Source: Nitrospina sp052156635 (GTDB lineage Bacteria; Nitrospinota; Nitrospinia; Nitrospinales; Nitrospinaceae). Taken from it: 64,000 bases of DNA. Below the pieces are notes generated by a model that made no database searches, had not been told where the DNA came from, and saw only the letters and a list, made by a program, of their open reading frames with translations. The stretch is from assembly GCF_052156635.1 (NCBI RefSeq), contig NZ_JBQKUO010000001.1, positions 496,001-560,000 on the forward strand, given 5' to 3'. This document shows positions 35,415-43,798 of this stretch, in pieces (the first letter of the stretch is position 1; each line of letters starts with the position of its first letter). Position numbers and translations under genes: made by a program.

Positions 35415-36824
35415 ATGTCAGCCCAAAATCATAACGCCTGCGGCCTTCTTATTGCGGGCACACACACCTCGGTGGGCAAGTCATCCATTGCCATGGGACT
35501 CATGCGGTGTTTCCGCAATCGGGGGTTCAACGTGAAGCCCTTCAAAGCAGGACCGGATTACATCGACCCCGGCCATCACGTTCTCGCCTCCGGAAATCCC
35601 AGCTACAATCTTGACTCGTGGATGGGCGGGGCCGAATACGTCCGAAACCTGTTTGAGGAGATCCTGGAACCCGGCGACCGCTTTGTGATCGAAGGCGTGA
35701 TGGGACTGCACGACGGAGCACACGCAACGCAGGCAACCGGCTCGACGGCGGAAGTCGCGCACCTGCTCAACGTACCCGTCATCCTGGTCATCGACGGTTC
35801 CATGCTGGCCCGCTCCGCCGCCGCGCTGGTGAAGGGCTACATGGAATTCGACGACCGGGTGAACGTCTTTGGCGTGATCGCCAACCGGGTGAACTCGCCC
35901 GGCCATGCCAAAATTTTGAAAGACGCCATCGAGCACGCGACCCCGGCACGGTTTCTCGGCGCGCTGCCAGTACGAGAGGAGTTAAAAATGCCGAGCCGTC
36001 ACCTGGGCCTGCATCTTGCGCAGGAACAGGATGCCGACATTTATGAACGGTGGGCGGCACACCTGGAGGAGCATCTGGACATCGCCGCCCTCCTGGACAC
36101 CCTACCCGCCCGGGAGTCCATTTCAGCTTCCAAAACGAAGAACCAACGCTTCCCGATCATCCCTTCACGCAATCCCTTTTCTGCCGCCATCGCCAGGGAC
36201 GCCGCCCTTCATTTTATCTACCAGGACACACTGGATTTGATCGAGCATTACGGCGGAACCATCGAATATTTTTCACCGCTGGAAAGTCCGGCGCTTCCAT
36301 CCGGCGTGGACTGGGTTTACCTTCCCGGTGGCTACCCCGAGCTTCACGCGGAAAGATTGAGCGCCAATACCGGTTTGCTGAGTTCCTTACGCGAGTTTGT
36401 GGCCGCGGGGGGCCCCGTTGTGGGGGAATGCGGTGGACTGATGCTGCTGGGCAAAGCCCTCGTCGATGTTAATGGAATATCCCACTCCATGACGGGAGTT
36501 TTAGATTTCACCACTTCCTTCCTGGAAAAGAAACTGACCATCGGGTACCGCAAGCTGGAATACTCCCCGGAGGAAACGCCGGAATCTGTCATTGAATTGA
36601 GAGGCCATGAGTTTCATGCTTCCTCCTTTGAAGAAAACCGGAAAAAGGCTTTGATGGTCCATCGTCACCCCGGAACCGGACAGGAAATCCACGACGGGTA
36701 TCGTTATAAAAACACGTTTGCCCTGTATTCACACATTCATTGGTGCAGTTCCCTCCGCTGGTGGGAGTACCTGTTGAACCACTGCATCCTTCCTTTCAAA
36801 ATCAGCGGGAGACCCATCTCATGA
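35415..36824 (+). CDS. cobB: Cobyrinate a,c-diamide synthase
   Basis: The protein has 469 residues. It amidates the a and c side chains of cobyrinate (CbiA) or hydrogenobyrinate (CobB) with glutamine and ATP. The N-terminal synthetase has the P-loop-like GTHTSVGKSS (15-24) and FNVKPFKAGPDYIDPGHH. The C-terminal type 1 glutaminase has YLPGGYPELHAERL and the nucleophile motif GECGGLMLLG. It ends with ALYSHIHW. The stop overlaps the cobO start as ATGA. The sequence does not tell the Co or hydrogenobyrinate version apart. Confidence 0.92.
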   Translation: MSAQNHNACGLLIAGTHTSVGKSSIAMGLMRCFRNRGFNVKPFKAGPDYIDPGHHVLASGNPSYNLDSWMGGAEYVRNLFEEILEPGDRFVIEGVMGLHDGAHATQATGSTAEVAHLLNVPVILVIDGSMLARSAAALVKGYMEFDDRVNVFGVIANRVNSPGHAKILKDAIEHATPARFLGALPVREELKMPSRHLGLHLAQEQDADIYERWAAHLEEHLDIAALLDTLPARESISASKTKNQRFPIIPSRNPFSAAIARDAALHFIYQDTLDLIEHYGGTIEYFSPLESPALPSGVDWVYLPGGYPELHAERLSANTGLLSSLREFVAAGGPVVGECGGLMLLGKALVDVNGISHSMTGVLDFTTSFLEKKLTIGYRKLEYSPEETPESVIELRGHEFHASSFEENRKKALMVHRHPGTGQEIHDGYRYKNTFALYSHIHWCSSLRWWEYLLNHCILPFKISGRPIS

Positions 36825-37375
36825 AAAAACGCGCCGCCTCCGATCCCCGGAAACGCAAGGGATTGATCATTGTTCACACGGGAGAAGGTAAAGGGAAGTC
36901 CACGGCCGCTTTCGGGCTTGCCCTGCGCGCCGCCGGAAACAAAATGAACGTGTTCGTCCTCCAGTTCATGAAAGGTCAGTGGAAGGCGGGCGAGCGGAAG
37001 ATATTGAGTCAATTGGAACCCCTGATCGAATACGTGGCGATGGGCGACGGGTTCACCTGGGACACCAACAATCCGGAGCAGGACCGGCAAACCGCCAGCA
37101 AAGCGTGGGAAATCGTGAAGCCTAAAATTCTGGGCGGTGACTATCCGGTCGTCATCCTCGACGAAATCAATTATGTGTTGGGTTACCGGTTCCTGGATGA
37201 AGACGAAGTGCTGGAGGCGCTGCGCAACAAACCGGAATCAGTCCACGTCATCTGCACCGGACGCAACGCCCCGCCGGCGCTCATTGAGTTGGCCGACCTG
37301 GTAACGGAGATGAAATGTGTGAAACATCCATTCAAAGAACAAAAGATTCCGGCTCAGAAAGGCATCGAGTTCTAA
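36821..37375 (+). CDS. cobO: Cob(I)alamin adenosyltransferase (CobO/BtuR type)
   Basis: The protein has 184 residues from the ATG in the ATGA overlap; a 27-codon upstream extension is unlikely. The Walker A-like HTGEGKGKSTAAFGLALRA, then FVLQFMKGQWKAGE, then VILDEINYVLGY and HVICTGRNAPPALIELADLVTEM are the CobA/CobO family blocks. The enzyme adds the adenosyl group to reduced corrinoid. It is the third gene of the btuB-led cluster, and its stop overlaps the cobT start by one base (TAATG). Confidence 0.93.
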   Translation: MKKRAASDPRKRKGLIIVHTGEGKGKSTAAFGLALRAAGNKMNVFVLQFMKGQWKAGERKILSQLEPLIEYVAMGDGFTWDTNNPEQDRQTASKAWEIVKPKILGGDYPVVILDEINYVLGYRFLDEDEVLEALRNKPESVHVICTGRNAPPALIELADLVTEMKCVKHPFKEQKIPAQKGIEF

Positions 37376-38475
37376 TGACCCAGACCACGAACATCCTGGG
37401 CGATTCGTTGAACGCTATCGTTTCCTTATCACCGGAACGCATCCAGCAGGCAAAGAGACACATGGATTCGTTGACCAAACCACCTGGCAGTCTCGGAAAA
37501 CTGGAGGAAATGGCCACACGCATGGCGGCGATGCATGCAGCAGGCAAACCCCGCATTCATAAGCGAGGCGTGTTCCTGTTCGCTTCCGATCACGGCGCGG
37601 TGGCAGAGGGAATCAGCGCCTACCCGCAGGCCGTCACCGCGCAGATGGTCCACAACTTCCTGAGCGGGGGAGCGGCCATCAACGTGCTGGCGCGACATGG
37701 TGGCGTTGAGGTGACGGTGATCGACATGGGCGTGAATCACGACTTCGCATCCGCCCTCAATTTGATTTCCAGAAAAATTGGAAAGGGCACTAATAACCTG
37801 CGACACGGTCCCGCCATGACCCGCGACCAGGCCGAACGGGCTTTGACGGTGGGCATCGAGTTTGCGAAACAAGCCAGGAACGATGGATTCGACCTCCTCG
37901 GAACCGGCGACATGGGCATCGGCAACACCACCTCCAGTGCGGCTATCCTGTCCGTGTTGAGCGGGCGGCCACCGGCCCAGACCACGGGGCACGGAACCGG
38001 TATCGACAACGCTGCACTTCAACATAAAATCGCCGTCATCGAAGACGCTCTCAGCATCAACCAACCCGACCCCGCCGACCCCGTGGACGTGCTGGCCAAA
38101 GTGGGTGGGTTCGAGATTGCAGGCATCGCCGGGTTTTGTATCGGTGCCGCGTCCCAGAATCTCCCGGTGGTGCTTGATGGAGTGATTTCCATAGCGGGCG
38201 CGGCGGTTGCGCATCGTATGAATCCAAACATCGGCGACTACCTGTTTGCGTCACACAACTCCACGGAACCCGGGTGCCGCGTGGGATTTGACCTTCTTTC
38301 GCTCGACCCGTTGCTTGATTTCAAAATGGGTCTGGGAGAAGGCACGGGTGCGGTGCTGGCGATGCACGCCATCGAAGCGGCCGTCAAAATTTATAATGAG
38401 ATGGCCACGTTCGAACAGGCGGGTGTGTCGACCAAAACCAAACCATCCAAAAAAACACAAAAGGCCGAACCATGA
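37375..38475 (+). CDS. cobT: Nicotinate-nucleotide-dimethylbenzimidazole phosphoribosyltransferase
   Basis: The protein has 366 residues and activates dimethylbenzimidazole to alpha-ribazole phosphate. Signatures present are DSLTKPPGSLGKLEEMA, FASDHGAVAEGISAYPQAVTAQMV, GTGDMGIGNTTSSAAI and GCRVGFDLLSLDPLLDFKMGLGEGTGAVLAM, which includes the catalytic Glu. The extra ~20 C-terminal residues are lysine- and threonine-rich. With BluB in the nearby fusion protein the cell can make and use its own lower ligand. The stop overlaps the next gene's ATG by 4 bases. Confidence 0.94.
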   Translation: MTQTTNILGDSLNAIVSLSPERIQQAKRHMDSLTKPPGSLGKLEEMATRMAAMHAAGKPRIHKRGVFLFASDHGAVAEGISAYPQAVTAQMVHNFLSGGAAINVLARHGGVEVTVIDMGVNHDFASALNLISRKIGKGTNNLRHGPAMTRDQAERALTVGIEFAKQARNDGFDLLGTGDMGIGNTTSSAAILSVLSGRPPAQTTGHGTGIDNAALQHKIAVIEDALSINQPDPADPVDVLAKVGGFEIAGIAGFCIGAASQNLPVVLDGVISIAGAAVAHRMNPNIGDYLFASHNSTEPGCRVGFDLLSLDPLLDFKMGLGEGTGAVLAMHAIEAAVKIYNEMATFEQAGVSTKTKPSKKTQKAEP

Positions 38476-39284
38476 ACATCGATCTGGGAAGAACCCCGCA
38501 ACGCATCGTTTGCCTGACCGAGGAAACCACCGAAACCCTGTACCTCATCGGGGAGCAGGATCGCATCGTCGGCATCTCCGGCTACACCGTACGTCCTCCA
38601 CAGGCGCGAAAAGAAAAACCGAAGGTGTCCGCTTTCCTCAACGCCAAAATCGACAAGATCCTCGACCTGAAACCCGACCTGGTGCTGGGTTTCTCCAATC
38701 TGCAGGCGGACATCGTGACGCAACTGGTGCGTGCCGGAATCCCGGTGCACGTGTTCAATCAACGCAGCGTCGCCGGAATCTTTGACATGATCCGCATGCT
38801 GGGCGCGATGATCGGCGAGCCCGCCAAAACCGATGCGTTGATGGACGAGTTGAAACACGGTTTGGACGCGATCGAACAGTCCGCCGCCCGGCTTCCGCGC
38901 CGCCCGCGTGTGTATTTCGAAGAATGGAACGATCCCTTGATTTCCGGGATCGGCTGGGTGTCTGAACTGATTCATATCGCCGGAGGCGACGACTGTTTTC
39001 CGGAACTTGCGCCCTGCTCCTTCGCTTCACAACGCACCATTCACGATCCGGAAGAGGTCGTTCGCCGCGCACCGGATATCATCATCGGCTCCTGGTGCGG
39101 CAAGCGGTTCCGTCCGGAAAAACTGAAAGAGCGTCCAGGATGGAATTCCACCCCTGCCGTGCAACGGGGGCATGTTTATGAAATCAAGTCGGCCAATATC
39201 CTGCAACCGGGACCGGCGGCGCTGACGGATGGCGTCACCCAGATCCATCAACTGGTTCAGAAATGGTCTGAAAATTCCGCATGA
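38472..39284 (+). CDS. BtuF-like corrinoid-binding protein without signal peptide
   Basis: The 270-residue protein has the helical-backbone periplasmic binding fold: RIVCLTEETTETLYLIGEQDRIVGISGYT, then KIDKILDLKPDLVLGFSNLQADIV, then the C-terminal lobe with FEEWNDPLISGIGWVSELIHIAGGDDCF and PDIIIGSWCGK. Homologues are the cobalamin-binding BtuF proteins of ABC importers. This one starts directly at the domain with no signal peptide or lipobox, and no BtuC or BtuD gene is beside it. It is coupled to cobT by an ATGA overlap. A cytoplasmic corrinoid-handling role is possible. Confidence 0.8.
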   Translation: MNIDLGRTPQRIVCLTEETTETLYLIGEQDRIVGISGYTVRPPQARKEKPKVSAFLNAKIDKILDLKPDLVLGFSNLQADIVTQLVRAGIPVHVFNQRSVAGIFDMIRMLGAMIGEPAKTDALMDELKHGLDAIEQSAARLPRRPRVYFEEWNDPLISGIGWVSELIHIAGGDDCFPELAPCSFASQRTIHDPEEVVRRAPDIIIGSWCGKRFRPEKLKERPGWNSTPAVQRGHVYEIKSANILQPGPAALTDGVTQIHQLVQKWSENSA

Positions 39285-39475
39285 CTCTCTCCCCGCGACC
39301 TTTTTTATTCGCCGGAACGCGGCCTCTTTTCCCTTTATATAAGGAATAGAAATTTTTTAATTTAACGGACACCGGTTGCCTTCCCTCATTTTTCTGCAAT
39401 AGAATGGGTGTTCATGACCACATCCCGGCATTGATGTGTTGCCCCAAAAAACCATTTCCTGAGGAGGTGGATTTC

Positions 39476-40285
39476 ATGCAACGCAAACCCGTGATTGGAG
39501 TGACGGGCCCCACGCAGGGCGGCACGGCAGCGTGGGTGTTCACCCGGCTCGCATTATGGCGGGCCGGCGCCAGGGCCCGGCGCATTCATACGCGGCAACC
39601 CGTCGCGGTTGACCGGCTGGATGGGTTGATCATCGGTGGCGGTGCGGACGTGGCTCCGGACAAGACCGATCCCCTGCCTATCGAAGACATGCCCCAACCG
39701 GGCGAGCTGAAAAAAGAACGCGGTCTGCGCTGGCGGGACTTTCTGTTGGCGCCGCTCATCTTCCTGTTCCGCTGGTTCACCGCCGCCTCCACCGTCAGTT
39801 CCGATCCCGACCGCGACGGGATGGAGCGGGACCTCATCCGCGCCGCACTGGATCGCAACCTGCCCCTCCTCGGTATCTGCCGCGGTGCGCAAATCCTCAA
39901 CACCACTTTGGGAGGCACCCTGCACAGCGATATCCGCAATTTCTACGTGGACAAGCCTCATGTGTGGACGCTGCTTCCCAAAAAGGAAATCGAGATCGAG
40001 CCGGACAGTCACCTCGCCGTGGTGCTGGACACCACCACGGCAAAAGTAAACTCCCTGCATCACCAGGCCATCGACCGGCTTGGCCGGGGAATCCGGATCG
40101 TCGCCCGGGAAGACCATAATCAGATCGTGCAGGCCATCGAGGTGTCCGACCAGGCGTTCTGCATCGGCGTGCAGTGGCACCCGGAATATTTGCCACAACT
40201 GCACCGTCAGCAGAAATTATTTACCGCATTGGTGAAGGAAGCGTCCAGAACCCGGGAACGGGCGCCCACCGTTTCCAAAGCTTGA
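39476..40285 (+). CDS. Class I glutamine amidotransferase-like hydrolase (peptidase C26)
   Basis: The protein has 269 residues from the ATG that follows GAGGAGGTGG by 5 bases; an in-frame start 24 codons earlier has no such site. It carries the nucleophile elbow PLLGICRGAQILNTTLGGTLHSDI and the C-terminal histidine in GVQWHPEYLPQ, as in gamma-glutamyl-GABA hydrolases (PuuD-like). Between strand two and the elbow there is a basic and hydrophobic insert (RGLRWRDFLLAPLIFLFRWFTAAST) that is not usual in PuuD. The substrate is unknown. Confidence 0.82.
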   Translation: MQRKPVIGVTGPTQGGTAAWVFTRLALWRAGARARRIHTRQPVAVDRLDGLIIGGGADVAPDKTDPLPIEDMPQPGELKKERGLRWRDFLLAPLIFLFRWFTAASTVSSDPDRDGMERDLIRAALDRNLPLLGICRGAQILNTTLGGTLHSDIRNFYVDKPHVWTLLPKKEIEIEPDSHLAVVLDTTTAKVNSLHHQAIDRLGRGIRIVAREDHNQIVQAIEVSDQAFCIGVQWHPEYLPQLHRQQKLFTALVKEASRTRERAPTVSKA

Positions 40286-40674
40286 GGTCCACGCCTGTCC
40301 TGACCAACACTGTCGGCGACCCCGCCTGGTTGAAAATGATTTTTAAATTTATTTGCAGGGTCCGGTCCGCCTCCCCCGAATTTTCCAGGATTTCCCCTTC
40401 AGCGGCGGTATCTCGCCACCCCCTAAATCCCCAAATAACTCGTTTTATATTAATGCCCTAACAGGCTATTATTTTTTTAAACACATTTTGGCCGCTGTGA
40501 CCATTTGCACAACATGTTTTTTAAAACCCGGGCCCGGACCACTGCATCTCCAATACTAAAGAGGCCAAAACTTGCAGGCATCTTTGGACAGCATATGATT
40601 TTCCCATCATGTGCTTCCATACTGTTGAGCGTCCCGTTTTCCCAACGGGGCGCTCACAAATAAAGGAGGTTTTT
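40286..40674. other. Intergenic region upstream of a TPR-like exported protein
   Basis: There are 389 bases with no convincing gene. Near the end it holds a stable palindrome (annotated separately) and then AAAGGAGGT. The first half is AT-rich around 40430-40520 and may contain the promoter, but none stands out. Confidence 0.6.
40625..40653 (+). promoter_or_regulatory. 12-bp hairpin in the leader of the downstream gene
   Basis: GAGCGTCCCGTT pairs with AACGGGGCGCTC (one G-T pair) around the five-base loop TTCCC. It ends 9 bases before the ribosome site of the next gene. There is no T run after it, so it is more likely an mRNA leader structure than a terminator. Confidence 0.6.
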
Positions 40675-41121
40675 ATGAGACAGTTTTCGAAGATCCTCGG
40701 ATTTTTTTTGATATCTTTGCTGGCCCTGGGAGCGACCACGATGTCCCATGCGGAGGAAGACCCGCATCAGGTCAGCAAGGAAAGCTCTCCCTATTGGTTC
40801 AAACCGGGTGAAGGCCCCTTGCCGCTGCCATCCAACAACTTTGGCAAGATTCCTGATGACGTTCGTCTGCACAACGGGAAGGGAATCGATACCTTTTTAA
40901 GCCGGAGCTTCCGGGACGCTCTGGATCATTTCGAGATGGCCACCCAGCTGGATCCGGATAACGGTATCCTGCTTTACAACGAGGCCATCACGTTGACCAA
41001 GCTGGACCGGCATCGCGAAGCGACACTGAGGTTCGAGCAGGCGAAAGAACATGCCCGGGGCAATCAGCTGATCCTCAAATCCCCGGTGCTGCAGACTCAT
41101 TTGAGCACACCTCAGTTTTGA
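40675..41121 (+). CDS. Exported TPR-like small protein
   Basis: The protein has 148 residues with AAAGGAGGT four bases before the ATG. A signal peptide (KILGFFLISLLALGATTMSHAEE) directs it out of the cytoplasm. After a polar linker, the C-terminal half has one to two TPR-like helix pairs (FRDALDHFEMATQLDPDNGILLYNEAITLTKLDRHREATLRFEQAKEHA). The function is not recognisable. A bidirectional-looking terminator follows. Confidence 0.75.
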   Translation: MRQFSKILGFFLISLLALGATTMSHAEEDPHQVSKESSPYWFKPGEGPLPLPSNNFGKIPDDVRLHNGKGIDTFLSRSFRDALDHFEMATQLDPDNGILLYNEAITLTKLDRHREATLRFEQAKEHARGNQLILKSPVLQTHLSTPQF

Positions 41122-41165
41122 GGACACCTCAGTAATGCAAAAACCGGATTCGGTTTCTGCAAAAA

Positions 41166-41198
41166 AACCCACCGGGTTATCCCCGGTGGGTTTTTGTT
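41166..41198. terminator. Bidirectional terminator
   Basis: CCCACCGGG and CCCGGTGGG form a 9-bp stem around a short loop, flanked by a run of A on the left and T on the right. It sits between the convergent TPR-like gene and the diheme gene and can serve both. Confidence 0.85.
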
Positions 41199-41211
41199 TT
41201 CAACCCCCGTT

Positions 41212-42318
41212 TCACTTTACCGGGAAACTCACCCTCAATCCTCCCATCACATCGTTCAGCTTGAAATCATGACGGGGGCTGGTTGGATGTTGATTGTGGC
41301 ACTCGACGCAAGCCGGGGAAATGGCGTAATCCGGGTACACCGCGCTGAAATAACGAACATTCCCCGCCCGCGTCCAGCGGACAAACGGACGAATGGGATG
41401 AATCGACACCCACTCCAGGGCATTTCGCTCGAATTCATTGCTGGGGCCATTCTCCGGGTTGATTGGCCACAAACTCAAAAGATTCATTTCCAAACCCGTG
41501 CTTTTTCGAACCGCAATCTCAGAAACTTTTTTAAGAAACTGCGCGGGCAACATCAATTGAGGTCCCCGCTTCAACGCGCCGCCGGTTTTCAAAAGTTCTC
41601 CATTTTCCAAATGCTGGACGACATGGTTTGCGTAAACTGTCCGATCCGACTCCAGCACCGCATGCACGTAATCGGCCACCACTTCCGGAGGGAGGACAAT
41701 GCTTTCATCCGGTCTTTTCTGGAACCGGCTTCCCAGAGGCAAATCGATCACAATGCCGCCCATCACATCCCCCAATTTAAAATCACGCTTGGGGCTTGCC
41801 GGATGCTGGTTATGGCATTCCACGCAGGTTTGGGAAACCGCCTTATCCGGATAGATCGCCTGGTAATACCACAATCCATTTTTCTGGACGATCCAGGTAA
41901 AGGGCTGGTTCGGATTGCGGAGAACCTCCAGCAAACCGGACTTTTCGGTTTCCGATCTGGGCAGGTTGTCGGCATTCAATGGCCACACGCTGCTCAACCG
42001 GTAACGCATGCCGATTCCCTTGGCATTGGTTTCACTGGAAGAAAGTTTTAAGAACTGTGCTGGCAGCAACAACCCCTTTTCATCTTTCCAGTTTTCCGTC
42101 ACCTTCAAAGTGCCGTCCTGGGTATATCGATCCACAATGTATTTAGAATACGCTATCCTCCCTGCTTCGATGACCGCATAAATATAATCCACCGCGGTGC
42201 GAGCTCGCACCCCCTCGTTGTTCTTCATGGTCTCCGGTTCCGCCGCGGGTCCGGTTGCCAGCCCAACACTCACCAGAAAAACCAGACCTGCAATTCCTGC
42301 CAAAATTTTCGATCTCAT
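41212..42318 (-). CDS. Exported tandem DUF3365 diheme cytochrome-like protein
   Basis: The protein has 368 residues. A signal peptide (LAGIAGLVFLVSVGLATGPA) leads into two homologous DUF3365/Tll0287-like domains, about residues 40-195 and 215-368. Each ends with a c-type heme motif in an almost identical setting, TCVECHNQHP and ACVECHNQHP, and each is followed by DFKLGDVMGG or DFKLNDVMGG. Related single-domain proteins are soluble periplasmic redox or sensor heme proteins. The duplicated form could pass electrons between two hemes. GGGAGG precedes the ATG. Confidence 0.87.
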   Translation of the reverse strand: MRSKILAGIAGLVFLVSVGLATGPAAEPETMKNNEGVRARTAVDYIYAVIEAGRIAYSKYIVDRYTQDGTLKVTENWKDEKGLLLPAQFLKLSSSETNAKGIGMRYRLSSVWPLNADNLPRSETEKSGLLEVLRNPNQPFTWIVQKNGLWYYQAIYPDKAVSQTCVECHNQHPASPKRDFKLGDVMGGIVIDLPLGSRFQKRPDESIVLPPEVVADYVHAVLESDRTVYANHVVQHLENGELLKTGGALKRGPQLMLPAQFLKKVSEIAVRKSTGLEMNLLSLWPINPENGPSNEFERNALEWVSIHPIRPFVRWTRAGNVRYFSAVYPDYAISPACVECHNQHPTSPRHDFKLNDVMGGLRVSFPVK

Positions 42319-42610
42319 GGGAATACCTCCCTGAGCGTTTGATTGGAAAGTATCGGGGGAGACGATTTCGCGGTGCGCGCGGAAGGGCTAGGAATATTTT
42401 CAAAAGAGGGAGAGCTTCAACGGGTGCCGTGCGAAAACGTTATCTCCACCCATATGCCATCAATATGGGGGCTCCAGGACGGAACCGCAACGAAATCCGG
42501 GAAAAAGGACGAGGGTGGAGCGGCTCCCCTGCGAGGCAGGTTTGAGGGTATTGAATGTACGGGGGCGACCCGTTGGGCCGGATCTCCGGAGACGTTTCAC
42601 GGGGATGTGG

Positions 42611-43498
42611 TCAAGCGCGATTCTGAAAACGGTAGATTGTATTTTTGATGATGGGAAGGCGGCTGGTGTCGCGCCGCACCAGGGCCCACATCTCAGAGGT
42701 GACGTTTTTCAGTTCCCCCAGCTTGAGCAGACGCTTTTTCTGGATGGAATCCTGCACACTGTTCTGTGGCAGGATCGCCACGCACAAACCCCGTTCCGCG
42801 CCGAGGCGCAGGAAAGTGATGTCATCCGCCTCACCCACGCTTTGAGCGCGGATTTCGTGACGGGCAAGGTACCGGTCCACTTCCATCCGCAACTGGCTCT
42901 TCCCTGTCAGGTGCATCAAAGGCACACCACTCAGAGAAAAAGGAAATCCCTTTCTTGCCCAGCCATACTTTTCGGCACCCACGGCAATGATCTTTTGCGG
43001 CTTCAAACGGTAACTGACCACGGTTTTTTCACGCCGCTCGACATTCCGGTCGCTCAGCACGATCTCCAAACCGCCGCTGTTCAGCTGATACATCAATTCA
43101 TCCAGGGATCCTTCAATGACACTCAGCGATATGTCGCGTTCTTTCCATAACGGGAGCGTGAATTCGTGCACGTTCATCGATGACAAGGAAGGCAGCGCCC
43201 CAACCCGGATGTGCTGGCGTTTCCGTGGGCGGGCCTGGCGGACAGACTCTATCATTTCGTCGCACTGGCGGAAGATCGTCGTGCAGTAATCAGCCACCAT
43301 CTTTCCGGCCTCGTTCAATTCCAACCGGCGCACTCTGCGCTCAAACAGCTTTTTACCGAAAAATTCTTCCACCTCCTTCAATTGGGTGCTCATCCCCGAG
43401 GGGCTGACATTCAACTTTTCACTCGCCTTTTTGATTGATCCCTCCTGGGCGATCGTCCAGAAATGGTACAGGTGCCGGAAATTGGGCAACTCCCGCAT
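42611..43498 (-). CDS. NhaR-like LysR-family transcriptional regulator
   Basis: This 295-residue regulator has an N-terminal winged helix-turn-helix (FRHLYHFWTIAQEGSIKKASEKLNVSPSGMSTQLKEVEEFFGKKLFERRVRRLELNEAGKMV), a wording close to NhaR, which senses Na+ in enteric bacteria. The effector domain follows from about residue 95. It is divergent from the NAGGN osmolyte operon, with a 10-bp inverted repeat in the shared intergenic region. Control of that operon in response to salt is a reasonable inference. Confidence 0.88.
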   Translation of the reverse strand: MRELPNFRHLYHFWTIAQEGSIKKASEKLNVSPSGMSTQLKEVEEFFGKKLFERRVRRLELNEAGKMVADYCTTIFRQCDEMIESVRQARPRKRQHIRVGALPSLSSMNVHEFTLPLWKERDISLSVIEGSLDELMYQLNSGGLEIVLSDRNVERREKTVVSYRLKPQKIIAVGAEKYGWARKGFPFSLSGVPLMHLTGKSQLRMEVDRYLARHEIRAQSVGEADDITFLRLGAERGLCVAILPQNSVQDSIQKKRLLKLGELKNVTSEMWALVRRDTSRLPIIKNTIYRFQNRA

Positions 43499-43798
43499 GC
43501 TCGAAACCCCTTATTTTAAAGTTCTTTTCAATACATTAAAAAATTATGATGTATACCTTCCAGTTTATTCAGTTTTTATTATCCATACGATGAGGCATAA
43601 TAAAAAGCCAAAATTAACGAACAATCAGTTCATTCGACTTAAATCTCAACGAAACCGGCTGTTTTACCCGTGAAATCGCCGTGGATCGGGCCGAACCCAT
43701 CGGTCCCATCCGCATGTCGGGCGGCTCCTCCAGGGAGTTTTATTTCGTTACAGCCATCCAGGGTTTCGTTTCATATCTTTTCAATACGGGAGTCATGC
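43499..43798. other. Divergent regulatory region between LysR gene and NAGGN operon
   Basis: About 300 bases, AT-rich in the first half. It contains the long inverted repeat at 43573-43606 and no coding frame I believe; an in-frame upstream extension of the amidotransferase would lack the family N-terminus, since Cys2 must follow the start. Confidence 0.6.
43573..43606. promoter_or_regulatory. 10-bp inverted repeat, candidate LysR operator
   Basis: TTTTTATTAT (43573-43582) and ATAATAAAAA (43597-43606) are perfect inverted arms separated by 14 bases. It lies 75 bases from the regulator start and 193 from the amidotransferase start, so it could control either gene. Confidence 0.45.
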
